Source of the DNA: Pararhodobacter marinus
GTDB taxonomy: Bacteria; Pseudomonadota; Alphaproteobacteria; Rhodobacterales; Rhodobacteraceae
Length of the DNA stretch: 64,000 bases
Assembly (NCBI RefSeq): GCF_003122215.1
Contig: NZ_QEYD01000007.1
Location: forward strand, 124,001-188,000
Reading direction: 5' to 3'
A program made the translations under genes and the position numbers. Every line of letters starts with the position of its first letter. Position 1 is the first letter of the stretch. The notes beneath the pieces are model-generated. The model ran no database searches and was not told the origin of the DNA. It saw only the letters and a program-made list of their open reading frames with translations. This document shows, piece after piece, positions 43,560 to 53,603 of this stretch.

Positions 43560-44984
43560 ATGGCTACCGAAATCCTGATGCCGGCCCTTTCGCCCACGAT
43601 GGAAGAGGGCACGCTGGCCAAATGGCTGGTGAAAGAGGGCGATGAAATCACCTCGGGCATGATCATTGCCGAGATCGAAACCGACAAGGCCACGATGGAA
43701 TTCGAGGCGGTCGACGAAGGCACGATGGGCAAGATCCTGATCGACGAAGGCACCGAGGGCGTGAAGGTCAACACCCCCATCGCCGTGCTGCTGGAAGAGG
43801 GCGAAAGCGCCGACGACATCAAGGACAGCGCGCCGAAAGCCGGTGCGAAATCCGAAGACACGGACGGCGACACGAACGGCGACACGGACGAAAAGCCCGC
43901 CGCCAACTCCGACAGTGACGTCGCCGCCGACAAGCCGGTCGCCGCCCAGCCCGCCGCCGAGCTTCCCCCGGTGCCCGAGCCCGACTGGCCCGAAGGCACC
44001 AAGATGAAGTCGATGACCGTGCGCGAGGCCCTGCGCGAGGCCATGGCCGAAGAAATGCGCCGCAACGACACCGTGTTCCTGATGGGCGAGGAAGTCGGCG
44101 AATACCAGGGCGCCTACAAGATCAGCCAGGGCCTGCTGGACGAATTCGGCGCCAAGCGCGTGATCGACACGCCGATCACCGAAGCCGGCTTCACCGGCCT
44201 TGCCGTCGGCGCCGCCTGGGGCGGTCTGAACCCGATCGTCGAGTTCATGACCTTCAACTTCGCGATGCAGGCGATCGACCACCTGATCAACTCGGCCGCG
44301 AAGACGAACTACATGTCGGGCGGCCAGCTGCCCTGCCCTATCGTGTTCCGTGGTCCGAACGGCGCCGCCGCCCGCGTGGCGGCCCAGCACAGCCAGGATT
44401 ACGCGGCGTGGTACGGCCATATTCCGGGCCTGAAAGTCGTCATGCCCTATTCGGCCGCCGACGCGAAAGGCCTGCTGAAATCGGCCATCCGCGACGGCAA
44501 CCCGGTCGTGTTCCTTGAAAACGAGATCCTCTATGGCCGCAGCTTCGACGTGCCGGACATGGACGATTTCACCGTACCGATCGGCAAGGCCCGGATCGCG
44601 CGCGAGGGCAAGGACGTCACCATCGTCAGCTTCGGCATCGGCATGACCTATGCGCTGGAAGCGGCCGAGAAGCTCGCCGCCGACGGGATCGACGCCGAGG
44701 TCATCGACCTGCGCACGATCCGACCGATGGACACCGCGACGATCATCAGCTCGGTAAAAAAGACCAACCGTCTGGTCACCGTCGAGGAAGGCTTCCCGCA
44801 ATCCTCGGTCGGCAACTTCATCTCGGCCACGGTGATGATGGAAGCGTTCGATTACCTTGACGCGCCGGTCATCAACCTCTGCGGCAAGGATGTGCCGATG
44901 CCCTATGCGGCCAATCTGGAAAAGCTGGCGCTCGTGACCACCGACGAGGTGATCGAGGCCGTGCACAAAGTCACCTATCGCTGA
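43560..44984 (+). CDS. pdhB: Pyruvate dehydrogenase E1 component, beta subunit with N-terminal lipoyl domain
   Basis: A 474-residue protein. Residues 1-80 are a lipoyl domain ([17 protein letters not shown]; lipoyl Lys43 in ETDKATMEF), nearly the same as that of PdhC. A Ser/Asp/Pro/Ala-rich linker (about 80-145) leads to the E1 beta fold: [55 protein letters not shown]. Alphaproteobacterial E1 beta is known to carry a lipoyl domain. GAGGGGGAG precedes the start; the frame before it belongs to the secreted protein. Confidence 0.96.
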   Translation: MATEILMPALSPTMEEGTLAKWLVKEGDEITSGMIIAEIETDKATMEFEAVDEGTMGKILIDEGTEGVKVNTPIAVLLEEGESADDIKDSAPKAGAKSEDTDGDTNGDTDEKPAANSDSDVAADKPVAAQPAAELPPVPEPDWPEGTKMKSMTVREALREAMAEEMRRNDTVFLMGEEVGEYQGAYKISQGLLDEFGAKRVIDTPITEAGFTGLAVGAAWGGLNPIVEFMTFNFAMQAIDHLINSAAKTNYMSGGQLPCPIVFRGPNGAAARVAAQHSQDYAAWYGHIPGLKVVMPYSAADAKGLLKSAIRDGNPVVFLENEILYGRSFDVPDMDDFTVPIGKARIAREGKDVTIVSFGIGMTYALEAAEKLAADGIDAEVIDLRTIRPMDTATIISSVKKTNRLVTVEEGFPQSSVGNFISATVMMEAFDYLDAPVINLCGKDVPMPYAANLEKLALVTTDEVIEAVHKVTYR

Positions 44985-44994
44985 GGAGGACGTC

Positions 44995-46326
44995 ATGCCC
45001 ACGGAAATCCTGATGCCCGCCCTCTCGCCCACGATGGAAGAGGGCACGCTGGCCAAATGGCTGGTCAAGGAAGGCGACACGGTCAGCTCGGGCGACATCA
45101 TCGCCGAGATCGAGACCGACAAGGCGACGATGGAATTCGAAGCCGTCGACGAAGGCGTGATCGGCAAGATCCTGATCGAGGAGGGCAGCGAAGGGGTGAA
45201 GGTCAACACCCCCATCGCGGTCCTGCTGGAAGAAGGGGAAAGCGCCGACGATATCGGCAAGACCTCGGCGCCCAAGGAACCGGCCAAGCCGGAAGCCCCG
45301 GCCAAGGCCGATGGCGGAGACGCCAAGGCATCGGAACCGGCGAAATCGGACTCGGTGACCGCCGCGCCCGCCGCCCCGGTCGCCGATGGCAAGCGTATCT
45401 TCGCTTCGCCGCTCGCGCGTCGGATCGCCGCCGACAAGGGGCTGGACCTGAGCCAGATCAAGGGCTCGGGCCCGCATGGCCGGATCGTCAAGGCCGATGT
45501 CGAGGGCGCCAGTGCACAGCCCAAAGCCGCCAAGGCCGAGGCCGCTCCCGCCAAGTCCGACGCAGCCCCCGCCAAGGCCGCCGCGATGCCCACGGGCGCC
45601 GATGCGAATACCGTCATGAAGATGTTCGAGGGCCGCGACTTCGAAGAGGTCAAGCTCGACGGGATGCGCAAGACGGTGGCAGCGCGCCTGACCGAGGCCA
45701 AGCAGACCATCCCGCATTTCTACCTGCGCCGCTCGGTGCAGCTGGATGCGCTGATGGCCTTCCGCGCGCAGCTTAACGGCCAGCTTGCGGATCGGGGCGT
45801 CAAGCTCAGCGTCAACGACTTCATCATCAAGGCCTGCGCCATGGCGCTGCAGAAGGTGCCGGATGCCAATGCCGTCTGGGCGGGCGACCGGATTTTGAAG
45901 CTGAAGCCTTCGGACGTGGCGGTCGCCGTCGCGGTCGATGGCGGGCTGTTCACGCCGGTGCTGAAGGATTCGCACCAAAAGTCGCTGAGCGCCCTGTCGG
46001 CCGAGATGAAGGATCTGGCGACCCGTGCGCGCAACCGCAAGCTTGCGCCGCATGAATATGTCGGCGGCAGCTTCGCGATTTCCAATCTCGGCATGTTCGG
46101 GATCGAGAATTTCGACGCGGTCATCAACCCGCCGCATGGCTCGATCCTGGCCGTGGGCGCAGGCATCAAGCAGCCGGTGGTGAAAGAGGATGGCGAAATC
46201 GGCGTGGCGACAGTGATGTCGATGACGCTGTCGGTCGATCACCGGGTGATCGACGGCGCGCTGGGGGCTGAGTTCCTGGCGGCGATCATCGAGAACCTGG
46301 AAAACCCGCTGGCGATGCTGGCCTGA
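44995..46326 (+). CDS. pdhC: Pyruvate dehydrogenase E2, dihydrolipoamide acetyltransferase
   Basis: A 443-residue core subunit. Lipoyl domain 1-80 with Lys43, an Ala/Pro/Lys linker, a peripheral-subunit-binding domain at about 137-172 ([30 protein letters not shown]), a second linker, and the catalytic domain with [25 protein letters not shown] and the active-site block [15 protein letters not shown]. No lpd/E3 gene follows; it must lie elsewhere. The operon ends at the hairpin at 46350-46379. Confidence 0.96.
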   Translation: MPTEILMPALSPTMEEGTLAKWLVKEGDTVSSGDIIAEIETDKATMEFEAVDEGVIGKILIEEGSEGVKVNTPIAVLLEEGESADDIGKTSAPKEPAKPEAPAKADGGDAKASEPAKSDSVTAAPAAPVADGKRIFASPLARRIAADKGLDLSQIKGSGPHGRIVKADVEGASAQPKAAKAEAAPAKSDAAPAKAAAMPTGADANTVMKMFEGRDFEEVKLDGMRKTVAARLTEAKQTIPHFYLRRSVQLDALMAFRAQLNGQLADRGVKLSVNDFIIKACAMALQKVPDANAVWAGDRILKLKPSDVAVAVAVDGGLFTPVLKDSHQKSLSALSAEMKDLATRARNRKLAPHEYVGGSFAISNLGMFGIENFDAVINPPHGSILAVGAGIKQPVVKEDGEIGVATVMSMTLSVDHRVIDGALGAEFLAAIIENLENPLAMLA

Positions 46327-46349
46327 CCCGGCTCCATGCGACGAGATCG

Positions 46350-46379
46350 GCCCGGACGGTTCCGCCGTCCGGGCTTTTT
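46350..46379 (+). terminator. Intrinsic terminator of the pdh operon
   Basis: GCCCGGACGG (46350-46359) and CCGTCCGGGC (46365-46374), a 10-bp perfect stem with a five-base loop, followed by TTTTT. It begins 23 bases after the pdhC stop and is 14 bases from the convergent YnbA-like gene. Confidence 0.9.
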
Positions 46380-46392
46380 CCTGCGCAAAAGC

Positions 46393-47007
46393 TCAGCCCA
46401 TCCTCCGCAAGACGCGTCCGGCCCGCAACGCCGCCGTCAGCGCGGTGCCGCCCGCGATGATCCATAGCGCCACTGCCAGAGCCGGCCAGCCCGGCGCGAA
46501 AGCCGCGACAACGCAGCCCAGCGTCAGGGCCGCCATCCGCTGTTGCTTGGCGAAGGGCCCGCCGAAATCGGGGGCAAAGCCCTCGGCCCGGCCGAACTCG
46601 CGCAGATAGGCCGTGCTCAGCGCCAGCACCGCGCAGCCCAGACCCAGCGCCGGCATCCCCGCCGCCAGCCCCGCGCCCCACAGGAACAGCGTATCGGCGG
46701 CGCGGTCCGGAGCCTCGTTCCAGAAGGGGCCTGTCGCGCTGCCCTTCCCGCCTTCGACCGCCACCAGACCGTCGATCAGGTTGCACAGAAGCCGAAGCTG
46801 GATGCACGAAGCGGCCAGCAAGAGCGCCGCAATCCGGCCCCCGCCCGCGCCCGGCATCAGCCAGAACGCCCCGAAGCCCAGCGCCGCGAAAACCACCGAG
46901 GCGATCGAGATCGCGTTCGGACTGACGCCCCGCGCGGCCAGAAAGCGGGCGATGCCCTGCATCACGCCCAGACGGCGCGCGGCGATGGGGCGGCGGTTTT
47001 CGTCCAT
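46393..47007 (-). CDS. CDP-alcohol phosphatidyltransferase, YnbA-like
   Basis: A 204-residue inner-membrane enzyme with about six helices. The family motif D-G-x2-A-R-x8-G-x3-D-x3-D reads LCNLIDGLVAVEGGKGSATG, then PFWNEAPDRAAD. Spacing is exact, but two metal-site Asp positions are Asn (in NLID and in WNEAPD) and the Arg after DGxxA is Val. The Asn pattern matches my memory of E. coli YnbA, not PgsA or PssA. It follows the CdsA-like gene by three bases, matching the ynbA-ynbB pair. The phospholipid made is unknown. Confidence 0.8.
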   Translation of the reverse strand: MDENRRPIAARRLGVMQGIARFLAARGVSPNAISIASVVFAALGFGAFWLMPGAGGGRIAALLLAASCIQLRLLCNLIDGLVAVEGGKGSATGPFWNEAPDRAADTLFLWGAGLAAGMPALGLGCAVLALSTAYLREFGRAEGFAPDFGGPFAKQQRMAALTLGCVVAAFAPGWPALAVALWIIAGGTALTAALRAGRVLRRMG

Positions 47008-47010
47008 GCG

Positions 47011-47952
47011 TCAGGTCCAGTAATAGCGGGTCAGGTGAAAGAAGACCGGCGCCGAGAAGATCACGCTGTCGAGCCGGTCGAGAAACCCGCCATGCCCCTT
47101 TATGACCGCCCCCCAGTCCTTGGCCCCCTTGTCGCGCTTGATGGCCGACATGACCAGCCCGCCCAGCGTACCCATCGCGGCCACGACGAAGGCCATCAGC
47201 GCCGCCTCGGGCAGGGTGAAGGGCGTCAGTGCGAACAGCCCGGCGCCCAGGGCAACGGCCGTGGCGATGCCGCCAACCAGTCCTTCCCATGTCTTGGAGG
47301 GTGACAGCTCGGGCGCCAGTTTGTGGCGGCCCAGCAGCTTGCCCCAGATATACTGCGCCACGTCCGAGGCCTGCACGACGAACAGGAACCACGCGATCAG
47401 CAGCACGCGCCGGGCATCCCCGCCCTCGATCCCCAAGGACAGGATCGCGGGAACGTGGCTGACGCAATAGACGCAGACCATGAGGCCCCATTGCGTTTCC
47501 GCCGCGCGCGCCATGAAGCCCTGCGCACCGCCTGACACGGCGGCCAGCGCGGGCATGAGCAGGAAGGCATAGACGGGGATGAAGATGGCGTAGAAACCGT
47601 ACCAGTCGGTATAGACCGCCCAGAACTGCACCGGGAGCACGATGGCATAGACGCCGGCGATGACCCAGAAATCCGCGCGGTCGCGCGCCGTGACGGTCAG
47701 GAATTCACGCAGGGCAAGCGCGCTCAGCGCCCCGAACAACACCACCACGCCCGCGCGCCCGGTGGCAAAGGCCAGCGCCAGAAGCGCGACCATCACCCAC
47801 CACGCCCAGATCCGGGCGTTGAGGTTGTCGATAACGGGATGCGGCTGGCCTGCGGGCAGGCGGCGCCTGAGCCCCTGCCCGATGGCGGTCGCGACGATCA
47901 GGATCGCCGCCGTGACGCCCAGAAGCCACAGCAGATCGGCGGAGATACCCAT
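47011..47952 (-). CDS. CdsA-like phosphatidate cytidylyltransferase, YnbB-like
   Basis: A 313-residue membrane enzyme with about eight helices. The signature is VQASDVAQYIWGKLLGRHKL, then SPSKTWEGLVGGIATA, and near the end SAIKRDKGAKDWGAVIKGHGGFLDRLDS, all diagnostic of CDP-diglyceride synthases. It would activate phosphatidate with CTP to CDP-diacylglycerol for the next gene. Presence beside a YnbA-like enzyme suggests a second, specialised phospholipid branch in addition to a housekeeping cdsA elsewhere. It starts 24 bases after cysE. Confidence 0.85.
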   Translation of the reverse strand: MGISADLLWLLGVTAAILIVATAIGQGLRRRLPAGQPHPVIDNLNARIWAWWVMVALLALAFATGRAGVVVLFGALSALALREFLTVTARDRADFWVIAGVYAIVLPVQFWAVYTDWYGFYAIFIPVYAFLLMPALAAVSGGAQGFMARAAETQWGLMVCVYCVSHVPAILSLGIEGGDARRVLLIAWFLFVVQASDVAQYIWGKLLGRHKLAPELSPSKTWEGLVGGIATAVALGAGLFALTPFTLPEAALMAFVVAAMGTLGGLVMSAIKRDKGAKDWGAVIKGHGGFLDRLDSVIFSAPVFFHLTRYYWT

Positions 47953-47976
47953 GACGCGGCCCGTCGCAGGCGGCGC

Positions 47977-48783
47977 TTATTCGGGCGACAGCCGGTGATC
48001 CATCGACAGCGCAGGCTGGTTGCACCCCGCCTCGCCGACGATCTTCGCGGGCACGCCCGCCACCGTCTTGCAGCGCGGCACGTCGTTCAGAACGACCGAC
48101 CCGGCGGCGATGCGGCTGTTGGCGCCGACATGGATATTGCCCAGCACCTTGGCCCCCGCGCCGATAAGGACGCCGTCGCCGATTTTCGGATGGCGGTCGC
48201 CGTCTTCCTTGCCGGTCCCGCCCAGCGTCACCGAATGCAGCATCGAGACGTTGTCGCCCACCACCGCCGTTTCACCGATCACGATGGAATGCGCGTGGTC
48301 GATCATGATGCCCTTGCCAAGCTTCGCCGCCGGATGGATATCGACGCCGAACATCTCGGACACGCGCATCTGCACGAACAGCGCCATGTCACGGCGCCCG
48401 GTCGTCCACAGCCAGTGCCCGACGCGGTAGGCCTGCACGGCCTGATAGCCCTTGAAATACATGACCGGCTGCAGGAAGCGGTTGCAGGCCGGGTCACGCT
48501 CTTCCACCGCGACCAGATCGGCACGCGCGGCTTCGCCCAGCGAGGCGGCCGAGGCATAGGCTTCGTCGGCGATCTCGCGCAGGATCTGTTCGCTGATCTC
48601 GGCCGAGGACAGCTTCAGCGCGAATCGGTACGCGAGCGCCCGCTCCATCGTCGCATGGTGCAGAAGGTTGTTGTGCATCACCCCGCCCAGAAGCGGTTCG
48701 TCCTGCACCACCTGCTGGGCTTCGGTGCAGATGCGCTGCCACACGGGATCGAACGGGGCGAGTCTGGCTTTGATCTCGGGCAT
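47977..48783 (-). CDS. cysE: Serine O-acetyltransferase
   Basis: A 268-residue cytosolic enzyme, the first step of cysteine synthesis. The N-terminal helical domain (DPVWQRICTEAQQVVQDEPLLGGVMHNNLLHHATMERALAYRF) is followed by the hexapeptide left-handed helix: GVDIHPAAKLGKGIMIDHAHSIVIGETAVVG, LGGTGKEDGDRHPKIGDGVLIGAGAKVLGNIHVGANSRIAAGSVV and AGVPAKIVG. Start 48783 has a GGAGATG ribosome site. It lies next to the GTA cluster, a placement I recall from other Rhodobacterales. Confidence 0.95.
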   Translation of the reverse strand: MPEIKARLAPFDPVWQRICTEAQQVVQDEPLLGGVMHNNLLHHATMERALAYRFALKLSSAEISEQILREIADEAYASAASLGEAARADLVAVEERDPACNRFLQPVMYFKGYQAVQAYRVGHWLWTTGRRDMALFVQMRVSEMFGVDIHPAAKLGKGIMIDHAHSIVIGETAVVGDNVSMLHSVTLGGTGKEDGDRHPKIGDGVLIGAGAKVLGNIHVGANSRIAAGSVVLNDVPRCKTVAGVPAKIVGEAGCNQPALSMDHRLSPE

Positions 48784-48870
48784 GGCGCATCTCCGCAAAA
48801 ACGTCCCCGAAAACATAGCCGATTGCGCCCGGATTTCCAGTGGGCGGGACAGCACGATCCGTGATCCCGC

Positions 48871-49191
48871 CTATCGCCGGGTGTGATGGATGCAAAGCAT
48901 CTCGGTCACCAGCGCGAGACAGGCGAGGTAATCGGGCGCGCCGGGCCGCGCCGGATCGCGCCCGGGATGCACCAGCGCCGCAGACAGAAGCGTGCCATTG
49001 CCGTAAAGCGGATGGCAGCGCCCGGTCGCGGCACGGTGGCGCGCGGCCAGCTCGGCCCGCGCGATCAGCGCCGCCATTCCCGCCCGGCGCCGCGCTTCGG
49101 GCAACGCCAGAAGCACGCGCGCGGCGGCGGCGATATCGGTCAGCGTGACGGGCGCCATGCCGGACGCCATGCCGGGCCCCGGAGCCGTCAC
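48871..49191 (-). CDS. Small GTA-linked protein, function unknown
   Basis: A 106-residue product. A GTG start at 49191 overlaps the g15 stop by four bases (GTGA), as for other junctions in the cluster, so it reads as the last GTA cistron. The sequence is helix-rich and Arg/Ala-rich: VTLTDIAAAARVLLALPEARRRAGMAALIARAELAARHRAATGRCHPLYGNGTLLSAAL, then DYLACLALVTEML. Two ATG codons inside (49170, 49158) are alternatives. I recognise no family. A two-level hairpin lies over its stop (48843-48871). Confidence 0.65.
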   Translation of the reverse strand: MTAPGPGMASGMAPVTLTDIAAAARVLLALPEARRRAGMAALIARAELAARHRAATGRCHPLYGNGTLLSAALVHPGRDPARPGAPDYLACLALVTEMLCIHHTRR

Positions 49192-52100
49192 GCTGCGACC
49201 GACAGCACCGCCCACAACCCGTTTCCGTAAAGCGCCGAGACCTGCGCCACCTCGACGGTGAAGACGCCGCTCACCCCGTCCGCCGTCCGGTCGGCGGCGG
49301 TGTAGGTGAAGGCGGGCGCACTCAGCGGCTCTTCGCGCACCACTTCGCCGGCTGCGCGGATGCGCAGCGTGTAGCGCTCGGTTTCCTCGTTGAGGGGCAC
49401 GTCGGGCCCGATCCAGGAATCGCCGTCCAGCCGCGTGCGCCGGATCCATGTCAGATGCACATCGCCGCCCGAGTGCCGGGCCTGCAGATGCGCGGGCGCA
49501 TAGGGGCGCAGACCGTTGCCGGCGAAGGCCCTCACGCTTTCCACATAGGCGGGATCGTCATAGGGCAGCGCCGCCGGACCGATCCGCCAGCGCCGGTCGA
49601 TCCCGCGCAGGGCGGCGGGAAGGTCGACCTGCGCGGGCGCGCCGTCCATCAGCACCACCACCGCGCCCGGCGCCCAGGCCTGCGGCTGCAACGGCTCGGT
49701 CCCGAACTGGCCGCGCAGCAGATCCTGCAGGCGCCAAAGCCCCGGTTCGATCAGCGTGGCACGGCGGAACTGGAACAGCTCCCATTCCCCGCCCGCGCCG
49801 ATCGCGGCCAGATTGGCGCCCTGCCACAATTCCTCGTCGCTGACCGAGGCCAGGGCGATGCCCTCGGGAAACGCCACCTCGACCCCCGCGCCGCGCTGGA
49901 TGAGCGACGGCGTGCCATGGTCGAGCGTGCCGCGCGTTTCGCCGATGCTGGCGCGTCGCGCGATCCGGGTGTTGAGCGTGAAAGACCCGCTCTCTGCTGG
50001 CGCATCGTGGACCGCGACCACGCCGGGCCAGGGGCGCCCGGTCACCGCCAGATGCGGCGCGTGGGCTACCTCGTCGCCGCGCATCAGCGGCAGGTCCAGC
50101 CAGAGCGGCAGGACCGGCACCGGCCCCTGAAACCCCGCCGCATAGGGCAGATCGTCGGACGCCTCGCGATGGCGGTAGAGCGCCGGCTCGATGCGCACCG
50201 CCTCGACCAGACGTGCGCCGGCCAGCTCGATCCGGTCGACGCGGTAATGCCGCTCGCTCCCGGCATGAGTCAGCGCCACGATATCGCCCGCCGACAGGTC
50301 CGAGGACATCGGCACCCCGAACCGGGCCACATCCGCCGCGATCCGCGATTCGGTCAGCCAGCGCTTGACCGCCGCGCGCGCTTCGCCGCGCGTCAGCGCC
50401 ATCGGCAGCTCGCTTTCGGCCACGTCACCCGCCGGATCCCCGGGATGCACGGCTTCGGCGCTGCGGGTCTCGAAACTGCCTTCGGCCTCGATATAGGTCA
50501 GCCTGAGCCGCCCGGCGATTTCCGGCCCCGGGGCGCGCACCAGTTCCAGATCGCCCTCCTCGCGCGCGATGATCGCGTCCGGGGTCAGCGCCACCGGATC
50601 GCGCCCGGTGCGCATCCGGAACACCAGGACGCCCTCGCGCTCGACCGCCTCGAATCCATGCGCCAGCATCAGGGGTTGTAGCGCCGAGCGCGCGCTGGCG
50701 GTCGAGGCGACGCCATAGCCGCGCACCACGCCGTAAAGCCCGCTTACGTCGAAATCCGTGAGCCCCGCGCGCTGGCAGATCTCGGCCACGACGGCATCGA
50801 GCGGCTGCGCCGCCGCGCGCCCGGTGATCCAGTGCCCGCGCAGCCAGTTGCCGCCATCCGACCATTCGTCCGTCAGCGCCGGGAACCAAGGCCAGGGCCG
50901 CGCATCCCACGCCCAGGCATGGCTGCGCGACCAGTCGACCATGCGCCCGCCATAGACATCCGATAGCGGGTTGTTGGCCGGTTCGGTCCAGAAGCCATGC
51001 ATCGCGCGCAGATATTGCATCTGCATCAGGTCGTCGCGCGCGCCGGTGGAATGATAGGGCGCGAAGCTTTCCGAGGATTTCGGATCGAGGAAAACGTTGG
51101 GCTGGTTCGTCCCCTTGTCGATCGCCGCGCAGCCGTATTCGGTGAACCAGACGGGTTTCGAGCGCGGCTCCCATACCGTCGACTCGGATTGCTTCACCCC
51201 GCCCAGACGTTCGGTATGCGCGTTCTCCCACCACGCGCGCAGGTCCTTGTAGCGCCAGATCCACGGCTCGGATTCGCCCGGATCGGTGATCGGCGTGCGA
51301 AGCTGGGCATCGCGATGCTGCGACGTGCGGTAATACCAGTCATAGACCTCGCCCCCCGCGACATTGGCCTCCAGATAACCGGTGTCGTAGATATCGCTCC
51401 AGCCCGCCTGCCAGTCGAGATGGGTCTCGCCCTCGCGCCAGTCGGACAGCGGCATGTAATTGTCGATCCCGATCACGTCGAGTTCGTCATCGGCCCAGAG
51501 CGGATCGAGATGGAAATAGCGGTTCCCCTCGCCCGCGTCATAGCCGAAATATTCCGACCAGTCCGCCGCATAGACCAGCTTGACCGACGGGCCGAGGATC
51601 GCGCGCACCTCGTGCAGCAGGTCGATCATCGCGGCCACCGCCGGGAAGCTGTCGCCCGCACCCCGGATCTGCGTCAGCGACCGCATTTCCGAACCGATGC
51701 AGAACGCCTCGACGCCGTCCGACGCGGCGCAGAGCGCGGCATAATGCAGGATGAAGCGGCGATAGGACCATTCGGCGGGGCCGGAATAGCTGACCGACCC
51801 GGGCGCGACGCTGAAATCCGACGCCTGCGCGGTGCCGAAGAAATCGGCGACCTCGGCCTCGGCCGCTGCCGTGCGGTCGCTGGTGCCGGGCTGGCCCGGC
51901 GCCCTGGCCAGCGTGATGCGCCCGCGCCAAGGCAGGACAGGCTGATCGGCGGCATCGGACCATGGATCGGGCAGGCCATTGCCCGCCAGTTGCTCCATCA
52001 GCAGGAACGGGTAGAATACCACCGCCTGCCCCGCCGCGTTCATCGCCGCGATCGCCTGCAGGACCGACGCATCGGACGGCGTGCCGCCATAGACCGGCTT

Positions 52101-53126
52101 GTCGCCGTCGCGCGCGACCGTTTCGGCCGCCTCGCGCGCCAATCCGGCCACGGTCCAGGGCTGCGGATCGCCGTCGCGTTCAAGATATTCGACTTTGGGC
52201 TTCACCCGGCATTCGCCGCAGCGCAGGTCGTCGCCGAACCACGACACGACCAGAAGCCCCGATTGCACCCGGGGCAATTCGGTCTGAAGCGCGGCGAGCG
52301 AGGTTTCCAGATCCGTGAACCCCGACGGCGTGTGCCGGTTGGCCAGCCGCGTCTCCTGCGCCTCGACCACCGAATAACCGGGATCGAAGGGCCCGCCGGT
52401 ATTCGGCGTCAGCACGACCGGCTCGGTCGCCAGCGCGTATTCCCCCGCGCCGGGAAGCCATGCCACGCCCTGAACGGCGTCCTGCAACGTGGTGACGCCC
52501 GGCGCCTGAGCGCCGCGCACCACCTCGAACACGAAATTCGGCAGGCGGTTGCCGAACGGCCCCAGGTCGAGATCCTCGATCACGACATAAGCCGTGCCGC
52601 GATAGGCGGGCGCGTTGCCAAGACCCTCGACCGCTTCGATCTTCGGATCGGGAAGCTGGTCATCGGTGCCGGTATAGACACGGATATTCATTTCCGAGCG
52701 GGCGATTTCCTCGCCGTAGGCCCAGATCCGGCCGATGCCGCCGATCTCGCCCTCGCACAGGGCGATGGCAACGCTGACGACATAGCGCGATTCCTCGGTG
52801 ACGCGCGGGCCGAACCCGTGCTTGGTGCGCTGCGAACGGCCGGGGATTTCCTGAAACCGTGATGCCCAGATGACGTGCCCCGCCGTGCGCATACGCCCCC
52901 AGAGCCGGGGGATCGGCACGCCCTCGCCCGCGCCGGTGATCTGCAGCCGCTCGATGCGGCCGGTCTCGACCCGCCCCGAGCCGAGGCCCAGAAGCCGCTG
53001 ATCGATCAGCCGGCCCACGGTCGCCCCCACCGCGCGCCCGATGACAAGGCCCGAAAGCCCCAGCACCGCGCCGCCGAAATTCGCGCCGATCGCCGCACCG
53101 GCGGCGGACAGAAGCAGAGTGGCCAT
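49188..53126 (-). CDS. GTA g15: host-specificity/tail-tip megatron protein
   Basis: The 1312-residue baseplate and tail-tip fibre protein of the gene transfer agent (RcGTA g15, rcc01698 type). The N-terminus has hydrophobic Gly/Ala-rich stretches (LLLSAAGAAIGANFGG, GLSGLVIGRAVGATVG). The middle (about 430-740) is a GTA TIM-barrel-like, glycosidase-type domain with FCIGSEMRSLTQIRG, YAADWSEYF and WFTEYGCAAIDKGTNQPN. About 770-960 is a phage tail hub domain, and the C-terminal 350 residues are beta-rich. It attaches the particle to the recipient and likely delivers DNA. It follows g14 by 18 bases. Confidence 0.93.
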   Translation of the reverse strand: MATLLLSAAGAAIGANFGGAVLGLSGLVIGRAVGATVGRLIDQRLLGLGSGRVETGRIERLQITGAGEGVPIPRLWGRMRTAGHVIWASRFQEIPGRSQRTKHGFGPRVTEESRYVVSVAIALCEGEIGGIGRIWAYGEEIARSEMNIRVYTGTDDQLPDPKIEAVEGLGNAPAYRGTAYVVIEDLDLGPFGNRLPNFVFEVVRGAQAPGVTTLQDAVQGVAWLPGAGEYALATEPVVLTPNTGGPFDPGYSVVEAQETRLANRHTPSGFTDLETSLAALQTELPRVQSGLLVVSWFGDDLRCGECRVKPKVEYLERDGDPQPWTVAGLAREAAETVARDGDKPVYGGTPSDASVLQAIAAMNAAGQAVVFYPFLLMEQLAGNGLPDPWSDAADQPVLPWRGRITLARAPGQPGTSDRTAAAEAEVADFFGTAQASDFSVAPGSVSYSGPAEWSYRRFILHYAALCAASDGVEAFCIGSEMRSLTQIRGAGDSFPAVAAMIDLLHEVRAILGPSVKLVYAADWSEYFGYDAGEGNRYFHLDPLWADDELDVIGIDNYMPLSDWREGETHLDWQAGWSDIYDTGYLEANVAGGEVYDWYYRTSQHRDAQLRTPITDPGESEPWIWRYKDLRAWWENAHTERLGGVKQSESTVWEPRSKPVWFTEYGCAAIDKGTNQPNVFLDPKSSESFAPYHSTGARDDLMQMQYLRAMHGFWTEPANNPLSDVYGGRMVDWSRSHAWAWDARPWPWFPALTDEWSDGGNWLRGHWITGRAAAQPLDAVVAEICQRAGLTDFDVSGLYGVVRGYGVASTASARSALQPLMLAHGFEAVEREGVLVFRMRTGRDPVALTPDAIIAREEGDLELVRAPGPEIAGRLRLTYIEAEGSFETRSAEAVHPGDPAGDVAESELPMALTRGEARAAVKRWLTESRIAADVARFGVPMSSDLSAGDIVALTHAGSERHYRVDRIELAGARLVEAVRIEPALYRHREASDDLPYAAGFQGPVPVLPLWLDLPLMRGDEVAHAPHLAVTGRPWPGVVAVHDAPAESGSFTLNTRIARRASIGETRGTLDHGTPSLIQRGAGVEVAFPEGIALASVSDEELWQGANLAAIGAGGEWELFQFRRATLIEPGLWRLQDLLRGQFGTEPLQPQAWAPGAVVVLMDGAPAQVDLPAALRGIDRRWRIGPAALPYDDPAYVESVRAFAGNGLRPYAPAHLQARHSGGDVHLTWIRRTRLDGDSWIGPDVPLNEETERYTLRIRAAGEVVREEPLSAPAFTYTAADRTADGVSGVFTVEVAQVSALYGNGLWAVLSVAA

Positions 53127-53144
53127 CGGATGGCTCCTTTGTGG

Positions 53145-53603
53145 TCAGGTCATCTCGAAGCGCGCCACGATCCGGCGCGCCCAGGGGCGGCTCAGCGGGC
53201 TCTCGACGACCCCGTGGCCGCAATAGGCATGGATGAAACGCGGCGCAGGGCCCGCGCGGCTGAGGATCCCCAGATGCTTCGCCACGCCCCGCGACCGCAT
53301 CCGGAACAGCAGGATGTCGCCGGGCGCGGGCGGGGCGCCGATCTGGCGCAGATGCCGCGAGAGGGCCTGCCACAACATCTCGTCCCCGCCGCTTTCGCCC
53401 CAGTCGGCGCTATAGGCGGGCAGGTCCCCCGGCTCGCTCCCGTGCAGGGCACGCCACAGGCCCCGGATCAGCCCCAGGCAATCGCAACCCGCCCCCCGGG
53501 CCGAGGCCTGATGGCAATAGGGCGTGCCCAGCCAGAGCCGCGCCTCGGCCAGAAGCGCCGCGCGGGGATCAGCGGCCACGGGGACCGCCCGTATTGTCGC
53601 CAT
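53145..53603 (-). CDS. GTA g14: NlpC/P60 peptidoglycan peptidase
   Basis: A 152-residue tail-tip peptidase. The catalytic Cys is in GAGCDCLGLIRGLWR and the catalytic His in RGVAKHLGILSR, with FIHAYCGHGVVE after. It probably opens the recipient cell wall during DNA entry, as proposed for RcGTA g14. Start 53603 overlaps g13 by 35 bases; an in-frame GTG at 53579 would cut that to 11 bases. Neither has a strong ribosome site, so the start is uncertain. Confidence 0.92.
   Translation of the reverse strand: MATIRAVPVAADPRAALLAEARLWLGTPYCHQASARGAGCDCLGLIRGLWRALHGSEPGDLPAYSADWGESGGDEMLWQALSRHLRQIGAPPAPGDILLFRMRSRGVAKHLGILSRAGPAPRFIHAYCGHGVVESPLSRPWARRIVARFEMT

Noticed and set aside
43260-45710. An 816-codon minus-strand frame with Ser/Ala and Gly/His stretches
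   Set aside because: Antisense to pdhB and pdhC; no conserved motif.
50997-52862. A 621-codon plus-strand frame across GTA g15
   Set aside because: Antisense to g15, which has clear GTA TIM-barrel and hub features.
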